The notes under the pieces: model-generated
Database searches by the model: none
The model's input: only the letters and a program-made list of their open reading frames with translations
Told to the model about the DNA's origin: nothing
Position numbers and translations under genes: made by a program
Shown here: in pieces, positions 7,944 through 15,588 of the stretch
Numbering within the stretch: the first letter of the stretch is position 1
How the letters are laid out: each line of letters starts with the position of its first letter
NCBI RefSeq assembly: GCF_040081985.1
Contig: NZ_JBEBMH010000024.1
Location: forward strand, 1-64,000
Direction: 5' to 3'
DNA length: 64,000 bases
Source of the DNA: Kumtagia yinganensis
GTDB taxonomy: Bacteria; Pseudomonadota; Alphaproteobacteria; Rhizobiales; Rhizobiaceae

Positions 7944-8162
7944 TCACGCTGATTGCTTCAGCGCCGCCCTCAGTGCCTTGATGACCGCCGTGGCGTCGTC
8001 CGCGTCCCAGGCGCCGATGTCGCCGCGCTCGGCGAGTTCGTCGCCGATTTCGCCGAGTTGAGTGTCAAGCTTGCCGGCGCGGTCGCGATCTCGCTTTCGC
8101 CGCTGGCGAGCGCGGTCAAGTTCGCGACGACGTTCAAGGGTTGTCGTTTTCCGGCGGCTCAT
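7944..8162 (-). CDS. Small highly charged protein (72 aa)
   Basis: The ATG at 8162 overlaps the TGA of the upstream gene. The first half is strongly basic (RRKTTTLERRRELDRARQRR) and the second half acidic (GDELAERGDIGAWDADDA), giving a bipolar helix that could bind nucleic acid. A longer form to 8267 would run inside the upstream gene and is rejected. The function is unknown. Confidence 0.55.
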   Translation of the reverse strand: MSRRKTTTLERRRELDRARQRRKRDRDRAGKLDTQLGEIGDELAERGDIGAWDADDATAVIKALRAALKQSA

Positions 8163-8539
8163 TCCGCGCCCCCGGGAATGTGCCACGCCTTCCAAGCGAT
8201 CGGCTGCGCAATCCAGCCGGTTCGGCTTTGGCTTATCCACCACTTGTCGGTGCGCAGCGCGGCGCAAAGGCGGTTGCCATCGGCCAGGATCAGGCCCGCA
8301 TCGCCCGGCATCGGCGTCAGCGTCTTAGGGAACCCATTCGCCCGCATGACGCGATTGACGGCCACCGCCAACCCACCACGCTCTTGAAGCCACCGCTCGC
8401 CGTCCTCGATCGGCCTGCCATAAACCGCGAGCGGGTCGCGCCCTGTTCGATGCGTGATCCAATCGCCGACTAACTTCGCGCAAGCCCAATCCTGCGCCGG
8501 CTGCCCCATGCGGCTGCGGACAAACTCGGCGGGCGTCAT
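8159..8539 (-). CDS. DUF6950-like phage protein (126 aa)
   Basis: The pattern W(A)CAKLVGDWITHRTGRDPLA, a GG...V......G pair in the middle and a late WKAWHIPGG end resemble the DUF6950 family of small phage/GTA proteins that carry an NlpC/P60-like Cys near the N-terminus. I name the family from memory of its pattern, so the assignment is tentative. The start at 8539 overlaps the helicase stop (ATGA). If it is NlpC-like it would act on the cell wall or in tail assembly, but it lies next to replication genes. Confidence 0.55.
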   Translation of the reverse strand: MTPAEFVRSRMGQPAQDWACAKLVGDWITHRTGRDPLAVYGRPIEDGERWLQERGGLAVAVNRVMRANGFPKTLTPMPGDAGLILADGNRLCAALRTDKWWISQSRTGWIAQPIAWKAWHIPGGAE

Positions 8540-9786
8540 TCATCCCACCTCTTATCCGGCTCACCGCTAGCACCCCCCGTAAGAGCGATAAGATGATAAG
8601 ATTCCGGATCGGCGTCCCCGTGCTGCTCGTCACCGCCGTCGACGTAGTTTCTTATCTTCTTATCGTTCTTATCGGGGGTAGAGGGGGAAGCGGCGATAAG
8701 GTCGCTGCGGTCGGGGTGCACATACAATCCACGGCCCGATTTGAGCACCTCACCGGCCTTCGCCATCTTGAAAAGCAACTGGTCGGCGTTGTTCCGAGGC
8801 ATCCCGCAAGCGATGGAAATGTCGCGCGGGTTCATCGGTTCGGTGGCGTCGATAAGAACCGATAAGATTTCGGAACGCTCGTCGGTGCGGCGCACTTCGG
8901 CAGCATTGCCAAGAGCTCGCCACCGACAGGTCAGCTTGTCGAATTGAACCGCAGTCTCGATTTCCTCGATGTCGCGGCCTCTGCCGTAGAGGGTGCAGCC
9001 TTCCTGGTCGCGATCGAGGATCAGGGTAGTGTCGGCGGCACCGGACAGGCCCAATGTGCCGGACACCTTTTCGAACGGGTCAGCCTCGGCGCCGGATTTT
9101 CGTGTATGATGCACGACGACGATGGCAACACCGGTTTCCATCGCGAGACTCTGAAGCTCCTTGATGGCCATGTAGTCGGCCTCATAGAGCGTCTGGTCCT
9201 TTCCCTTGGCGGTCGCCTTAAACATTGCCAACACGTCGACAATCACGAGACGGGCTTCGGGGTGAACCTTGATCCAGTCGCGGATCGCGTCGATGCCGCC
9301 CTCGTTGGCCCTAGGCCATTCGGTGGCAAGATGGAGGCGCTCAGGAACCGGCGCGCGCACCATTGCCTCCATCTGCCAGAGCTTGTTGATGCGGGACTGA
9401 AGCCGGCGCGTGTTATCCTCAAGGGCGAGATAGAGCACGTCACCGGCTTCGCATTTTACGCCGCCCAGGCAGATACCGGCTTCAGAGACGGCGATGCCGA
9501 TCTCCATGCAGAACCAGCTTTTGCCAAGTTTCGGCTTGCCCGCGAAGAGGGTCAGGCCCTCCGCAATGTAACCGGGCACGACGTACTTGATCGGCTCGAA
9601 TTCGAGCGCGCAAAGATCGCGGGCGGTGATCGTCACCGGCTTTGATTTCGGGCGCTTGCGCGACGGGCGAACGTGTTCGTCGTCGTCATCCTTGATGGGG
9701 AGCCGATCGTCTTCAGGTATCAGCGGGTCCGACAGCGCATTCTCTTCAAGCCACCGATCGAACGGCACGGCGGAAACTTTAGTCAT
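8536..9786 (-). CDS. RepA/RecA-like AAA (AAA_25) helicase-type ATPase
   Basis: A Walker A motif (FAGKPKLGKSW) lies near residue 80, a Walker B strand (ARLVIVDVLAMF) near 180, and the VVVHHTRKSG motif typical of RSF1010 RepA/AAA_25 replicative helicases near 225. A winged-helix-like C-terminal part (NPRDISIACGMPRNNADQLL) follows, then an Asp/Lys/Asn-rich tail. At 416 aa it is of normal length. It is the replicative ATPase of the element, paired with the Toprim primase that overlaps its start by 8 bases. The coding sequence for the last 120 residues holds nine GATAAG/CTTATC sites. Confidence 0.85.
   Translation of the reverse strand: MTKVSAVPFDRWLEENALSDPLIPEDDRLPIKDDDDEHVRPSRKRPKSKPVTITARDLCALEFEPIKYVVPGYIAEGLTLFAGKPKLGKSWFCMEIGIAVSEAGICLGGVKCEAGDVLYLALEDNTRRLQSRINKLWQMEAMVRAPVPERLHLATEWPRANEGGIDAIRDWIKVHPEARLVIVDVLAMFKATAKGKDQTLYEADYMAIKELQSLAMETGVAIVVVHHTRKSGAEADPFEKVSGTLGLSGAADTTLILDRDQEGCTLYGRGRDIEEIETAVQFDKLTCRWRALGNAAEVRRTDERSEILSVLIDATEPMNPRDISIACGMPRNNADQLLFKMAKAGEVLKSGRGLYVHPDRSDLIAASPSTPDKNDKKIRNYVDGGDEQHGDADPESYHLIALTGGASGEPDKRWDE
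8551..8866. repeat. GATAAG cluster (nine copies) in the 3' part of the helicase gene, candidate origin iterons
   Basis: GATAAG or its complement CTTATC occurs at 8551, 8587, 8595, 8651, 8659, 8668, 8695, 8851 and 8861. Neighbouring copies are 8, 8, 9 and 10 bp apart. In GC-rich DNA of this kind far less than one copy is expected in 316 bp. Phage and plasmid origins often lie inside replication genes as short iterons. Part of the enrichment comes from a DKNDKK codon run, so this remains a candidate. Confidence 0.45.
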
Positions 9787-10732
9787 GGGCGCCTCGCTTC
9801 TGCGCGATCAGCGCATCGTTGAAATCGTCGTGTTGAGGAGAAGGGGTGAGGACTTGGACATCGCGTCGAGCGCGTTGCCACCGCGATCCGGTCAGGCGAC
9901 AAGCCTCCCGGCTGGCCGCATTGTTCTCGGCGAGCAAGACGATGCGCTTTACGCCGTCGAGCACCGGGAAATGGCCGACTGCGCCGGCCGAGCCGCACGC
10001 CCACGCCGCCGGCAAAGCCGGGAACATTTCCATCGCGGCCAAGGCCGTCTCGACGCCCTCGGAGATTGCCAGCACTTCGCCCGGCGATCCGAGCCGGACT
10101 GCCGAGCGATGCGAAATTCCGAGCATCCGGCGATCCAGTTTCGAGCCGTCCGGCTTCAACGCGATCCGATGGATTGCCAGGGGAGTTGCGTCGTCTACGC
10201 TGGAGAACATCGCTACCAAGGCCGGCAAGAACACCGTCCGGCCTGTGTTCTCATCGCGCCATGGACAGCGCGGGTGGAACCGCAGCACATCGCCGTCAAA
10301 TCGGCCTGCAAAATCGATTTGGCGGTGCTGCCGCAGATACCGCTCGGCCAAAGTTCCGCGGATGCGGACGGCCTCGTTCCAGACCTTCACGGAAGTATCG
10401 ATGCGCCGCTGCTGGTCAACGTCCCACACGAGCCGCAGATCAATCTCACGGTCGACTGCGGCTGCATCGAATTGCTTTCGGGCGGCGGGATGGACACGGC
10501 GGTCACGATCGTCACCGGGTTCCCATCCGTCGTTGTCGTCGTGCGCGTAACCGGCCTCTCCGCACCGCGCGCACCGATAGGTCGCGAAGTGGGGGTCGTT
10601 GCGCCAGATGCGGAGGACAGGGCGTTTGCGGTTGGCGTTAGTCTTGCGGCCAGGGCCGCATTCCGGACAAGGCGCGTCGTGAACGCCGTTCCGGCCGTAG
10701 GTCAGGGCGTCGAGTTCGGAGAAGGCGATCAT
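9779..10732 (-). CDS. Toprim-domain DNA primase (317 aa)
   Basis: An N-terminal zinc-ribbon (CPECGPGR ... CARCGE) is followed by a DUF7146-like middle part with YLRQHRQIDFA and by a Toprim core: the EGVETALAA strand-turn-helix near residue 225, KRIVLLAENN near 270 where the usual D.D is AEN, and a final DDFNDAL motif. This is the usual form of Toprim_3 primases on alphaproteobacterial phages. It makes primers for element replication with the adjacent helicase. The ATG at 10732 overlaps the ssb stop; the extension to 10849 lies inside ssb and is rejected. Confidence 0.82.
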   Translation of the reverse strand: MIAFSELDALTYGRNGVHDAPCPECGPGRKTNANRKRPVLRIWRNDPHFATYRCARCGEAGYAHDDNDGWEPGDDRDRRVHPAARKQFDAAAVDREIDLRLVWDVDQQRRIDTSVKVWNEAVRIRGTLAERYLRQHRQIDFAGRFDGDVLRFHPRCPWRDENTGRTVFLPALVAMFSSVDDATPLAIHRIALKPDGSKLDRRMLGISHRSAVRLGSPGEVLAISEGVETALAAMEMFPALPAAWACGSAGAVGHFPVLDGVKRIVLLAENNAASREACRLTGSRWQRARRDVQVLTPSPQHDDFNDALIAQKRGAHD

Positions 10733-11073
10733 GTGCTCGCCACCTCCGATTTTTTCTTGCCACCGGACGGCCGCACGGAACGCGCGGAGATCAGGCTGTC
10801 GGCAATGACCTCCAGCGTCTCGCGCGGTGTGCCGGACTGATCGGTCCACTTAGAAAGCTGGCAGCGGCCGGAGACGCTGACCATCTCGCCCTTCATGTGG
10901 CGAAGGAGGATTTCAGCCAGTTTGTTGAATGCGACGACGCGAACCCAGAGGGTTTCGCCGTCGAGCGTCACAGCCACCGGCGCCGTCGCCATCGCAGTGC
11001 CGGTCTTCGTTGTGATCTGGTTTGGGTCGCGGCCGAGCCGGCCGTGGATGGCAGAGTGCATCATGTGCTGCAC
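10729..11073 (-). CDS. ssb: Single-stranded DNA-binding protein
   Basis: A short OB-fold SSB: an early GRLGRDPNQ motif, LWVRVVAFNKLAEILLRHMKGEMVSVSGR (the family's W.....F...AE......KG..V...G core) and a basic C-terminal tail KKKSEVAST. At 114 aa it is shorter than the housekeeping SSB and lacks the acidic DDDIPF-type tip, as phage SSBs often do. It binds single strands during element replication. Its start overlaps the end of the upstream 66-aa gene and its stop overlaps the primase start. Confidence 0.82.
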   Translation of the reverse strand: MQHMMHSAIHGRLGRDPNQITTKTGTAMATAPVAVTLDGETLWVRVVAFNKLAEILLRHMKGEMVSVSGRCQLSKWTDQSGTPRETLEVIADSLISARSVRPSGGKKKSEVAST

Positions 11074-11261
11074 TCCTTCGCGAAGGCGAGGGACGCGACG
11101 GCGAGGGCCAATTCGGAGGAAATATGAAACCGCCTGCGGAGGCGGGCGGCTTGCAGGTCGAGGATGTTTTCGGTAATTTGCGGTTCTTCATGCTGCCAGG
11201 CTCTGAAGAAATCCGCGACGGCCACGTCACCAGCGTGGCCGTTCGCATTTTGGAGGTGCAT
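11061..11261 (-). CDS. Small hypothetical protein (66 aa)
   Basis: It begins MHLQNANGHAGDVAVADFFRAW and has a helical C-terminal half (ISSELALAVASLAFAKE). It overlaps the ssb start by 13 bases and lies 3 bp after the HTH gene stop, so it belongs to the same transcript. No family is recognised. The composition is compatible with a small regulatory or accessory replication protein. Confidence 0.5.
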   Translation of the reverse strand: MHLQNANGHAGDVAVADFFRAWQHEEPQITENILDLQAARLRRRFHISSELALAVASLAFAKECST

Positions 11262-11264
11262 GTC

Positions 11265-11513
11265 TTATGCTGCCCTCCGCGACGGGTTCGGGCGGTGCGC
11301 CCTACCTGCCAACCAATTCGCGGACGCCTTCACACCACGGAACTTTCTGCCGCCGACCATCCAGAAAGGGAGGCCGTTCGGCAGCTTTTCGTATCTGTTG
11401 AGAGTGCGGGTCGAGACGCCCCAGGACGCGGCGAGTTCCTCGTCGAGGACGAGTTCGTCGTCGGTGATGGGAATGCGGATACCGGATGTCACTGCATCGG
11501 CCCTTTCTGCCAC
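11265..11513 (-). CDS. AlpA/excisionase-like helix-turn-helix protein (82 aa)
   Basis: A central winged-HTH segment EELAASWGVSTRTLNRYEKL followed by NGLPFWMVGGRKFRGVKAS is the MerR/AlpA-type fold used by recombination directionality factors and small phage activators. The acidic N-terminus precedes it and a basic tail follows. Its place between integrase-linked genes and the replication operon fits a role in excision or in switching on the early genes. About 70 bp without a gene lie upstream (11514-11582) and may hold its promoter. Confidence 0.65.
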   Translation of the reverse strand: MAERADAVTSGIRIPITDDELVLDEELAASWGVSTRTLNRYEKLPNGLPFWMVGGRKFRGVKASANWLAGRAHRPNPSRRAA

Positions 11514-11582
11514 GGTGTGGCGTTGGGTTGACGATGCAGGACGACTTAAGACACGCTGTTACACAGAAGCGCCGCTGCTGTG

Positions 11583-12206
11583 TCAGGCTGAGGAAGCCTC
11601 ACGCTTTTTATTCAGGTATCCTTGCAAGAAGCTGCGCTTTTTAAGTGTGCCCACGTCTGCGCGGGTTGTCTCCCTGCCCATGTCGACACAGCAGACTTTT
11701 TCACCGTCCCTGTAAAATCCCAGAGCAATAGCCGCTGTGTCGATCTCCAATGGCTTCTCTCTCCCTGCCGGGATTTCCTCCCAACTATCGATGCTATCCG
11801 CCAGAACCTCGGCCCACGGCTTTCGTTTCGACACGCTGGCGTTCTTTCGATTTTGTTCGCTGGTAGCCCGTTCTTTCTCAGCGACCGCTGCTTCTGCGCG
11901 CATCAGGCGGGCCGCCTCCCTACTCCGCAATCGCTCCAGAACGAATTGGTATCCGTTTTCTAACGTTTCCAGATGGTGCTCCGCCTCATCGAGCTTGCCC
12001 ATGCTCAGTTGGAAATCCGCGTTCCCCAAGTGGTGCAGCCACATATTAGGGTTGATGGCGTCGCGGATGGAGCGCTCATAAACTGGATCGTCATAGGCGG
12101 CGATGAGGCTTTCGACATGGTCTGCTGGGAGTGCTTTCCTGCCGCTAGCGGCATCGTCGCGCCAAGCAGCGATTCGAACCTCCAGCTTCACTCTTCGGAT
12201 GCTCAT
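11583..12206 (-). CDS. Hypothetical protein coupled to the integrase (207 aa)
   Basis: The ATG at 12206 overlaps the integrase TGA (ATGA), so it is translated with the integrase. It has an N-terminal helical region with aromatic residues (NPNMWLHHLGNADFQLSMG), a long coiled coil in the middle (LERLRSREAARLMRAEAAVA) and a C-terminal basic part. It is not recognised. Coupling to the integrase suggests a role in integration/excision or immunity, but this is inference only. Confidence 0.6.
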   Translation of the reverse strand: MSIRRVKLEVRIAAWRDDAASGRKALPADHVESLIAAYDDPVYERSIRDAINPNMWLHHLGNADFQLSMGKLDEAEHHLETLENGYQFVLERLRSREAARLMRAEAAVAEKERATSEQNRKNASVSKRKPWAEVLADSIDSWEEIPAGREKPLEIDTAAIALGFYRDGEKVCCVDMGRETTRADVGTLKKRSFLQGYLNKKREASSA

Positions 12207-13447
12207 GTCACACCGACCTTCATCGGCTTGATCTCGGCGCCCTCCCCTGTCGGCATCACGATTGCGCCGACGCGTTCTGTCGCCTGCCGCAGCGGGTCAT
12301 CGAGCAGGTGCGAATAGCGGGCTGTCGTTGCGGGCTGCGAATGCCCGAGCAGCGCGCCGATGATGGGCAGGGACAGCCCAGCACTGGCCAACACAGATGC
12401 ATAAGTGTGACGCAGGTCGTGAATGCGGGCCGATGGGGTGACGACGATGCGTTCCCTCCCCCTCCCGTCCTTTTCCGTCGTCGTCGTGACGATGCCGGCC
12501 GCAATGCAGACATCGCGCCAAGCATTCTTGATTTCGACGCGGTGTCCATCGCTGCGGCCGGGAAACACAAATTCGGCCCCCTCTTCGGCCTCGGCCAAAA
12601 GCGCGGCCAGCAATTGCCGAGCCGGTGCCGAAAGCGGTACCCGATGGGTTGTCTTTTGCTTGGTGGTCGAGCCCGGCTTGGTCCACACGCCGGTGGTTAG
12701 ATCAAGGTCGGCCCAACGCGCCGCCTGCACCTCGCCCCGGCGTGCGCCGGTGAGCAGCAGCAGGCGGAAGATGTTCGCCGCCTGCTGATCCTCAAGAGCG
12801 GCCAGCGCCCCGGTGAGGCTCGATATCTCGGCGGGAGACAGATATCGGTGACGCTTGGCCTCCTGGTTGCGCTCGATGCCCTTTGCCGGGTTGTCCGTCC
12901 TCCACCGCCATTTCATCGCCAACGCGAACATCTTCGACAGGACGGCGACGGTGCGGTTCGCAAGGTAGGGCGCACCTCGTCGGGTTATCTTTCGGTGGAG
13001 AGCATCGATGTCGCTGAATTCAACCTCATCGACGCGCCTGTGCTTTAGTGCTGGTCGTATTTCGCGGCGGATGAGCGCCTTATAGTCGCGGGCTGTAGCC
13101 TCGCGTTTTGACCCAAGGTGATCTTCCTCGAAACGGTCGCAGAGGTCCGCCACCGTCTTCGCGGCGCGGTCTGCATCAACCTCAGCCATTGGATCGAAGC
13201 CAACGTCGATCCGCTTTTTGAGTTCGGCAGCTTGGGCTCGTGCTACCCCCGTTTTCCAATCCGGGAAGGCGCCGATCGTATACCGCCGCTCACGCCCTGT
13301 CCTAGTCCGATAGTTCAGAATGAAGGCGCGTGCGCCCGCCGCCGTGACGCGGACGCCGAACCCCTTTACGTCGGCATCGTAGGCGATCTTGTTGCCGGTC
13401 GCCGGCAGCGGCAGCGCTTTGACGATGGTGTCGGTCAGCTTCTGCAT
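12203..13447 (-). CDS. Tyrosine-type integrase (414 aa)
   Basis: An N-terminal arm-binding domain of the DUF4102 type (DADVKGFGVRVTAAGARAF) is followed by a SAM-like core-binding domain and a full catalytic domain: Arg in LLLTGARRGEVQ, Lys in STTKQKTTHRVPL, the box HDLRHTYAS, and LGHSQPATTARYSH with the second His and the nucleophile Tyr. It catalyses site-specific recombination at the 3' half of tRNA-Lys, whose fragment lies 177 bp upstream. Between them is a helically phased TGTC array, likely arm-type sites. All catalytic residues are present, so it should be active. Confidence 0.93.
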   Translation of the reverse strand: MQKLTDTIVKALPLPATGNKIAYDADVKGFGVRVTAAGARAFILNYRTRTGRERRYTIGAFPDWKTGVARAQAAELKKRIDVGFDPMAEVDADRAAKTVADLCDRFEEDHLGSKREATARDYKALIRREIRPALKHRRVDEVEFSDIDALHRKITRRGAPYLANRTVAVLSKMFALAMKWRWRTDNPAKGIERNQEAKRHRYLSPAEISSLTGALAALEDQQAANIFRLLLLTGARRGEVQAARWADLDLTTGVWTKPGSTTKQKTTHRVPLSAPARQLLAALLAEAEEGAEFVFPGRSDGHRVEIKNAWRDVCIAAGIVTTTTEKDGRGRERIVVTPSARIHDLRHTYASVLASAGLSLPIIGALLGHSQPATTARYSHLLDDPLRQATERVGAIVMPTGEGAEIKPMKVGVT

Positions 13448-13462
13448 AAACAGTTGGTTCCC

Positions 13463-13546
13463 GTGTCCGCACTGTGTCCGTCCGATGGACGGCAGGTTAA
13501 TTGCGGCTAGTGTCGCACGGTGTCCGAATGTGTCAAGATATGTCCA
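13463..13546. promoter_or_regulatory. Phased TGTC repeats, candidate integrase arm-type binding sites
   Basis: TGTC occurs at 13464 and 13475 (11 bp apart, both GTGTCCG) and at 13511, 13521, 13531 and 13541 (exactly 10 bp apart). All are in the same direction, so they lie on one face of the helix. They sit between the integrase start and the att core, where arm-type sites and the int promoter are expected. Confidence 0.5.
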
Positions 13547-13623
13547 TTGAAAATCAACGGCTTAATTGCTATCGTGCCGAAATGCGATTCATTTCAAGGG
13601 CTTGCCGGTTTCGGCTGAAATGA

Positions 13624-13669
13624 ACTTTTAATCAGTAGGTCGTGGGTTCGAGTCCCACTGCGCTCACCA
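13624..13669 (+). other. Attachment site: 3' half of tRNA-Lys(TTT) without a 5' half
   Basis: The 46 bases match the anticodon loop (CTTTTAA), 3' anticodon stem (TCAG), variable loop, T arm (GTGGGTTCGAGTCCCAC) and acceptor end with CCA of a tRNA-Lys(TTT). The bases before 13624 do not resemble a tRNA 5' half. This is the copy of the target left at the far end after integration into tRNA-Lys. The complete tRNA is expected at the left end outside the window. Confidence 0.85.
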
Positions 13670-14148
13670 ATAGTTTTACTGCTAAATCAACGCTCTACCC
13701 GCGTCGATGCACCTTATCCAACTCGCAGCGGAGGCCGTTTGGGTTTTGCGGCTGACGGTCAAATCCCATGAATTTGCCGTCGTTGCAGCTTCCCATGATT
13801 CCTGAGTACCCTGCCCACCCTGCCGGGAGTCTATGGCTATCCGTGCCGGGCCCATCGAGCCCTCACGTGGAAAACCGCATTGGAAACAGAGGAGACGGCC
13901 CTACCTCTGCTTCAATGGATACTGTCAAGGCGCTGATAACCATCGTCGCACCGCTGCTGATTATCGTTGCGGTCCTTTACGCGCTGTCGGTCTGGATTTA
14001 GGTCGTCTTGCCTGCCGCCAGCCCGTCAACACCCGGTTTGGCCTCGCGAAATCGGTGGCTACTCAGCGGCTTCCGAGCCACTTGATCCAGGATATTTGGC
14101 GTCATACTGCGGGTTTGGCGGCCACCGATTGTGAGGAGTGACGGGGTG
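13670..14148. other. Interval between element and chromosome; one doubtful small ORF
   Basis: No convincing gene. A rightward frame ending at 14001 finishes with a 28-residue hydrophobic segment (MDTVKALITIVAPLLIIVAV, from 13918) that could be a tiny membrane protein, but no ribosome binding site precedes it. The LysR promoter should lie in the last 100 bp. Confidence 0.4.
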
Positions 14149-15111
14149 ATGGACCTGCGGCAACTGCGCTATTTTGTGCAGGTCGTGGAAAGCGGGTCGT
14201 TTTCGAAGGCGGCCGCCCAATTGCATGTCGCCCAGCCGGCCTTGAGCCAGCATGTCCGCCATATGGAGGAAGAACTGGGCACGACGCTGCTGCATCGCGG
14301 CACACATGGCGTGTCACCGACCGAGGCTGGCGGCCGCCTCATGCATCACGCCAGGCGCATCCTGGCGGAGTTCGCGGAGATCCCGGACAGCGTCCGCGGC
14401 GAGGCGGTCGCGCCGCGCGGCGAGGTCCGCTTCGGCCTGCCCGGCACGGTCAGCGAATTGCTGGCGGCACCGCTGATCGAGGCGGCTCGGGAACGCTACC
14501 CGCAGGTAAGGATCCGCGTCGTCGAGGCCATGAGCGGCTACATATTGGACTGGCTGAAGCGAGGCGACATAGATCTAGCGATGATCTACAATACGTCGAG
14601 CCCGAAGGGCCTCGCGGTCCATCACGCGCTGTCGGAGGAGATTTGTCTTTTTGCCGTCCCGTCCTTCGGCGGCAAGGACGACATCCATGGCGAGGCCGTG
14701 CGGCTGGAGGATGCAGCCACGCTGCCCCTGCTGGTGCCGGGGCCGGGACATGGGCTGCGCGAGTTGATCGAGGAGGCTGCGCGGACCATCCGCGTGCCCA
14801 TCATGCCGGCGGTCGAGATCGATTCCTATAGCCAGATCAAGAAGTTGGCGGAACGCGGACTAGGCTGGGGCATCCTGCCGCGCATGGCGGTTCAGCGCGA
14901 GGCCGAGGCCGGGATATTCCGGGTGTGGCGGATTGAGGAACCCAAAATCACGCGAAAAGTCTACCTCGCCTATTCGACAGAGCGCCCGCTGCTCAATGCG
15001 CCACGCGCTGTCGGCCAACTGGCTTGGTACATAGTACGGGGGCTGGTTCAAGACTCGACCTGGACCGCCAAGCTTTCCGATGACAACCAGAACCCCAAGC
15101 TGTTCTCCTGA
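14149..15111 (+). CDS. LysR-family transcriptional regulator
   Basis: The N-terminal winged HTH (MDLRQLRYFVQVVESGSFSK, then AAAQLHVAQPALSQHVRHME) is standard. The substrate domain follows from about residue 90, with the family's RGEVRFGLPGTVSELLAAPL strand and a GLGWGILPRM motif. The start at 14149 is preceded by GAGGAG and is six codons inside the longest frame. At 320 aa it is full length. It stands upstream of and in the same direction as the CoA-transferase/dehydrogenase/hydratase genes, with a 477 bp gap, and is the likely regulator of them, its effector probably the acid or CoA ester they handle. The C-terminal 25 residues are slightly longer than usual. Confidence 0.9.
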   Translation: MDLRQLRYFVQVVESGSFSKAAAQLHVAQPALSQHVRHMEEELGTTLLHRGTHGVSPTEAGGRLMHHARRILAEFAEIPDSVRGEAVAPRGEVRFGLPGTVSELLAAPLIEAARERYPQVRIRVVEAMSGYILDWLKRGDIDLAMIYNTSSPKGLAVHHALSEEICLFAVPSFGGKDDIHGEAVRLEDAATLPLLVPGPGHGLRELIEEAARTIRVPIMPAVEIDSYSQIKKLAERGLGWGILPRMAVQREAEAGIFRVWRIEEPKITRKVYLAYSTERPLLNAPRAVGQLAWYIVRGLVQDSTWTAKLSDDNQNPKLFS

Positions 15112-15588
15112 CCCCTCAAATGGGTTTTCTCTCGGGGCGATTTTCATTTGTTTTCAATTTCTTATCTGGATCGTTGAAATTGATGCGTCATGCTTGTGCA
15201 TCTGATATCCGGGCCAAAGACCGGGCGTCACGGCAACCCCTTAATATCAATTGATTTCAGTCACTTGCTTCGAAAACCATTGTGGAACGAAATTTTGACC
15301 TGACGCGACCCCCTCGCCAACTCGGCGCAGACCCATCGCGAGCTTGACGCGACCCGGCGCCTCCGGTGATTCGCGCCGACAGCCGGACTGCTTCGACACG
15401 AAGAAGCTCGGCGTATTTCTCGAAGACGCAAAAGGATGCGGAGGACTTCACCGGCAAAGCGCCTTATATAGAATCGTTATGATGGCTGCGTCTCGGTGTA
15501 CGCTTTCGATATACCCCTTATCGCTAAATCCTATTTGACTTGACGTGCTGCCTGCACAAGGTCTGTGCCGGACAAACAAGGGCCAGAC
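15112..15588. other. Regulatory interval upstream of the CoA-transferase operon
   Basis: There is no gene in 477 bp. ATGC-N11-GCAT at 15184-15202 is a possible LysR-type site. The sequence TGACGCGACCC occurs twice, near 15300 and 15345. An AT-rich stretch at 15500-15545 is the best place for the operon promoter. Confidence 0.4.

Larger units (their letters stand above)
1..13669. mobile_element. Right part of a tRNA-Lys-integrated phage-like element (left end outside window)
   Basis: A tyrosine integrase stands 177 bp from a tRNA-Lys 3' fragment that marks the right boundary. Inside are phage functions: an AlpA-like protein, SSB, Toprim primase, RecA-like helicase, P27 small terminase and tape measure. 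Almost all run leftward with 4-11 base overlaps. Ordinary chromosomal genes begin right of 13669. No large terminase, portal, protease, capsid or major tail gene is seen, so it is probably a deleted prophage or a satellite. The left boundary is not in the window. Confidence 0.85.

Noticed and set aside
7944..8267. Longer start for the 72-aa charged protein
   Set aside because: The extra part lies inside the upstream gene; the ATGA start at 8162 agrees with the rest of the operon.
13585..13669. Complete tRNA-Lys gene
   Set aside because: Only the 3' half from the anticodon loop matches; the 5' sequence has no D arm or acceptor strand.
15184..15202. ATGC-N11-GCAT as a firm LysR binding site
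   Set aside because: Single short dyad without a second site or comparison; kept only as a note in the interval entry.
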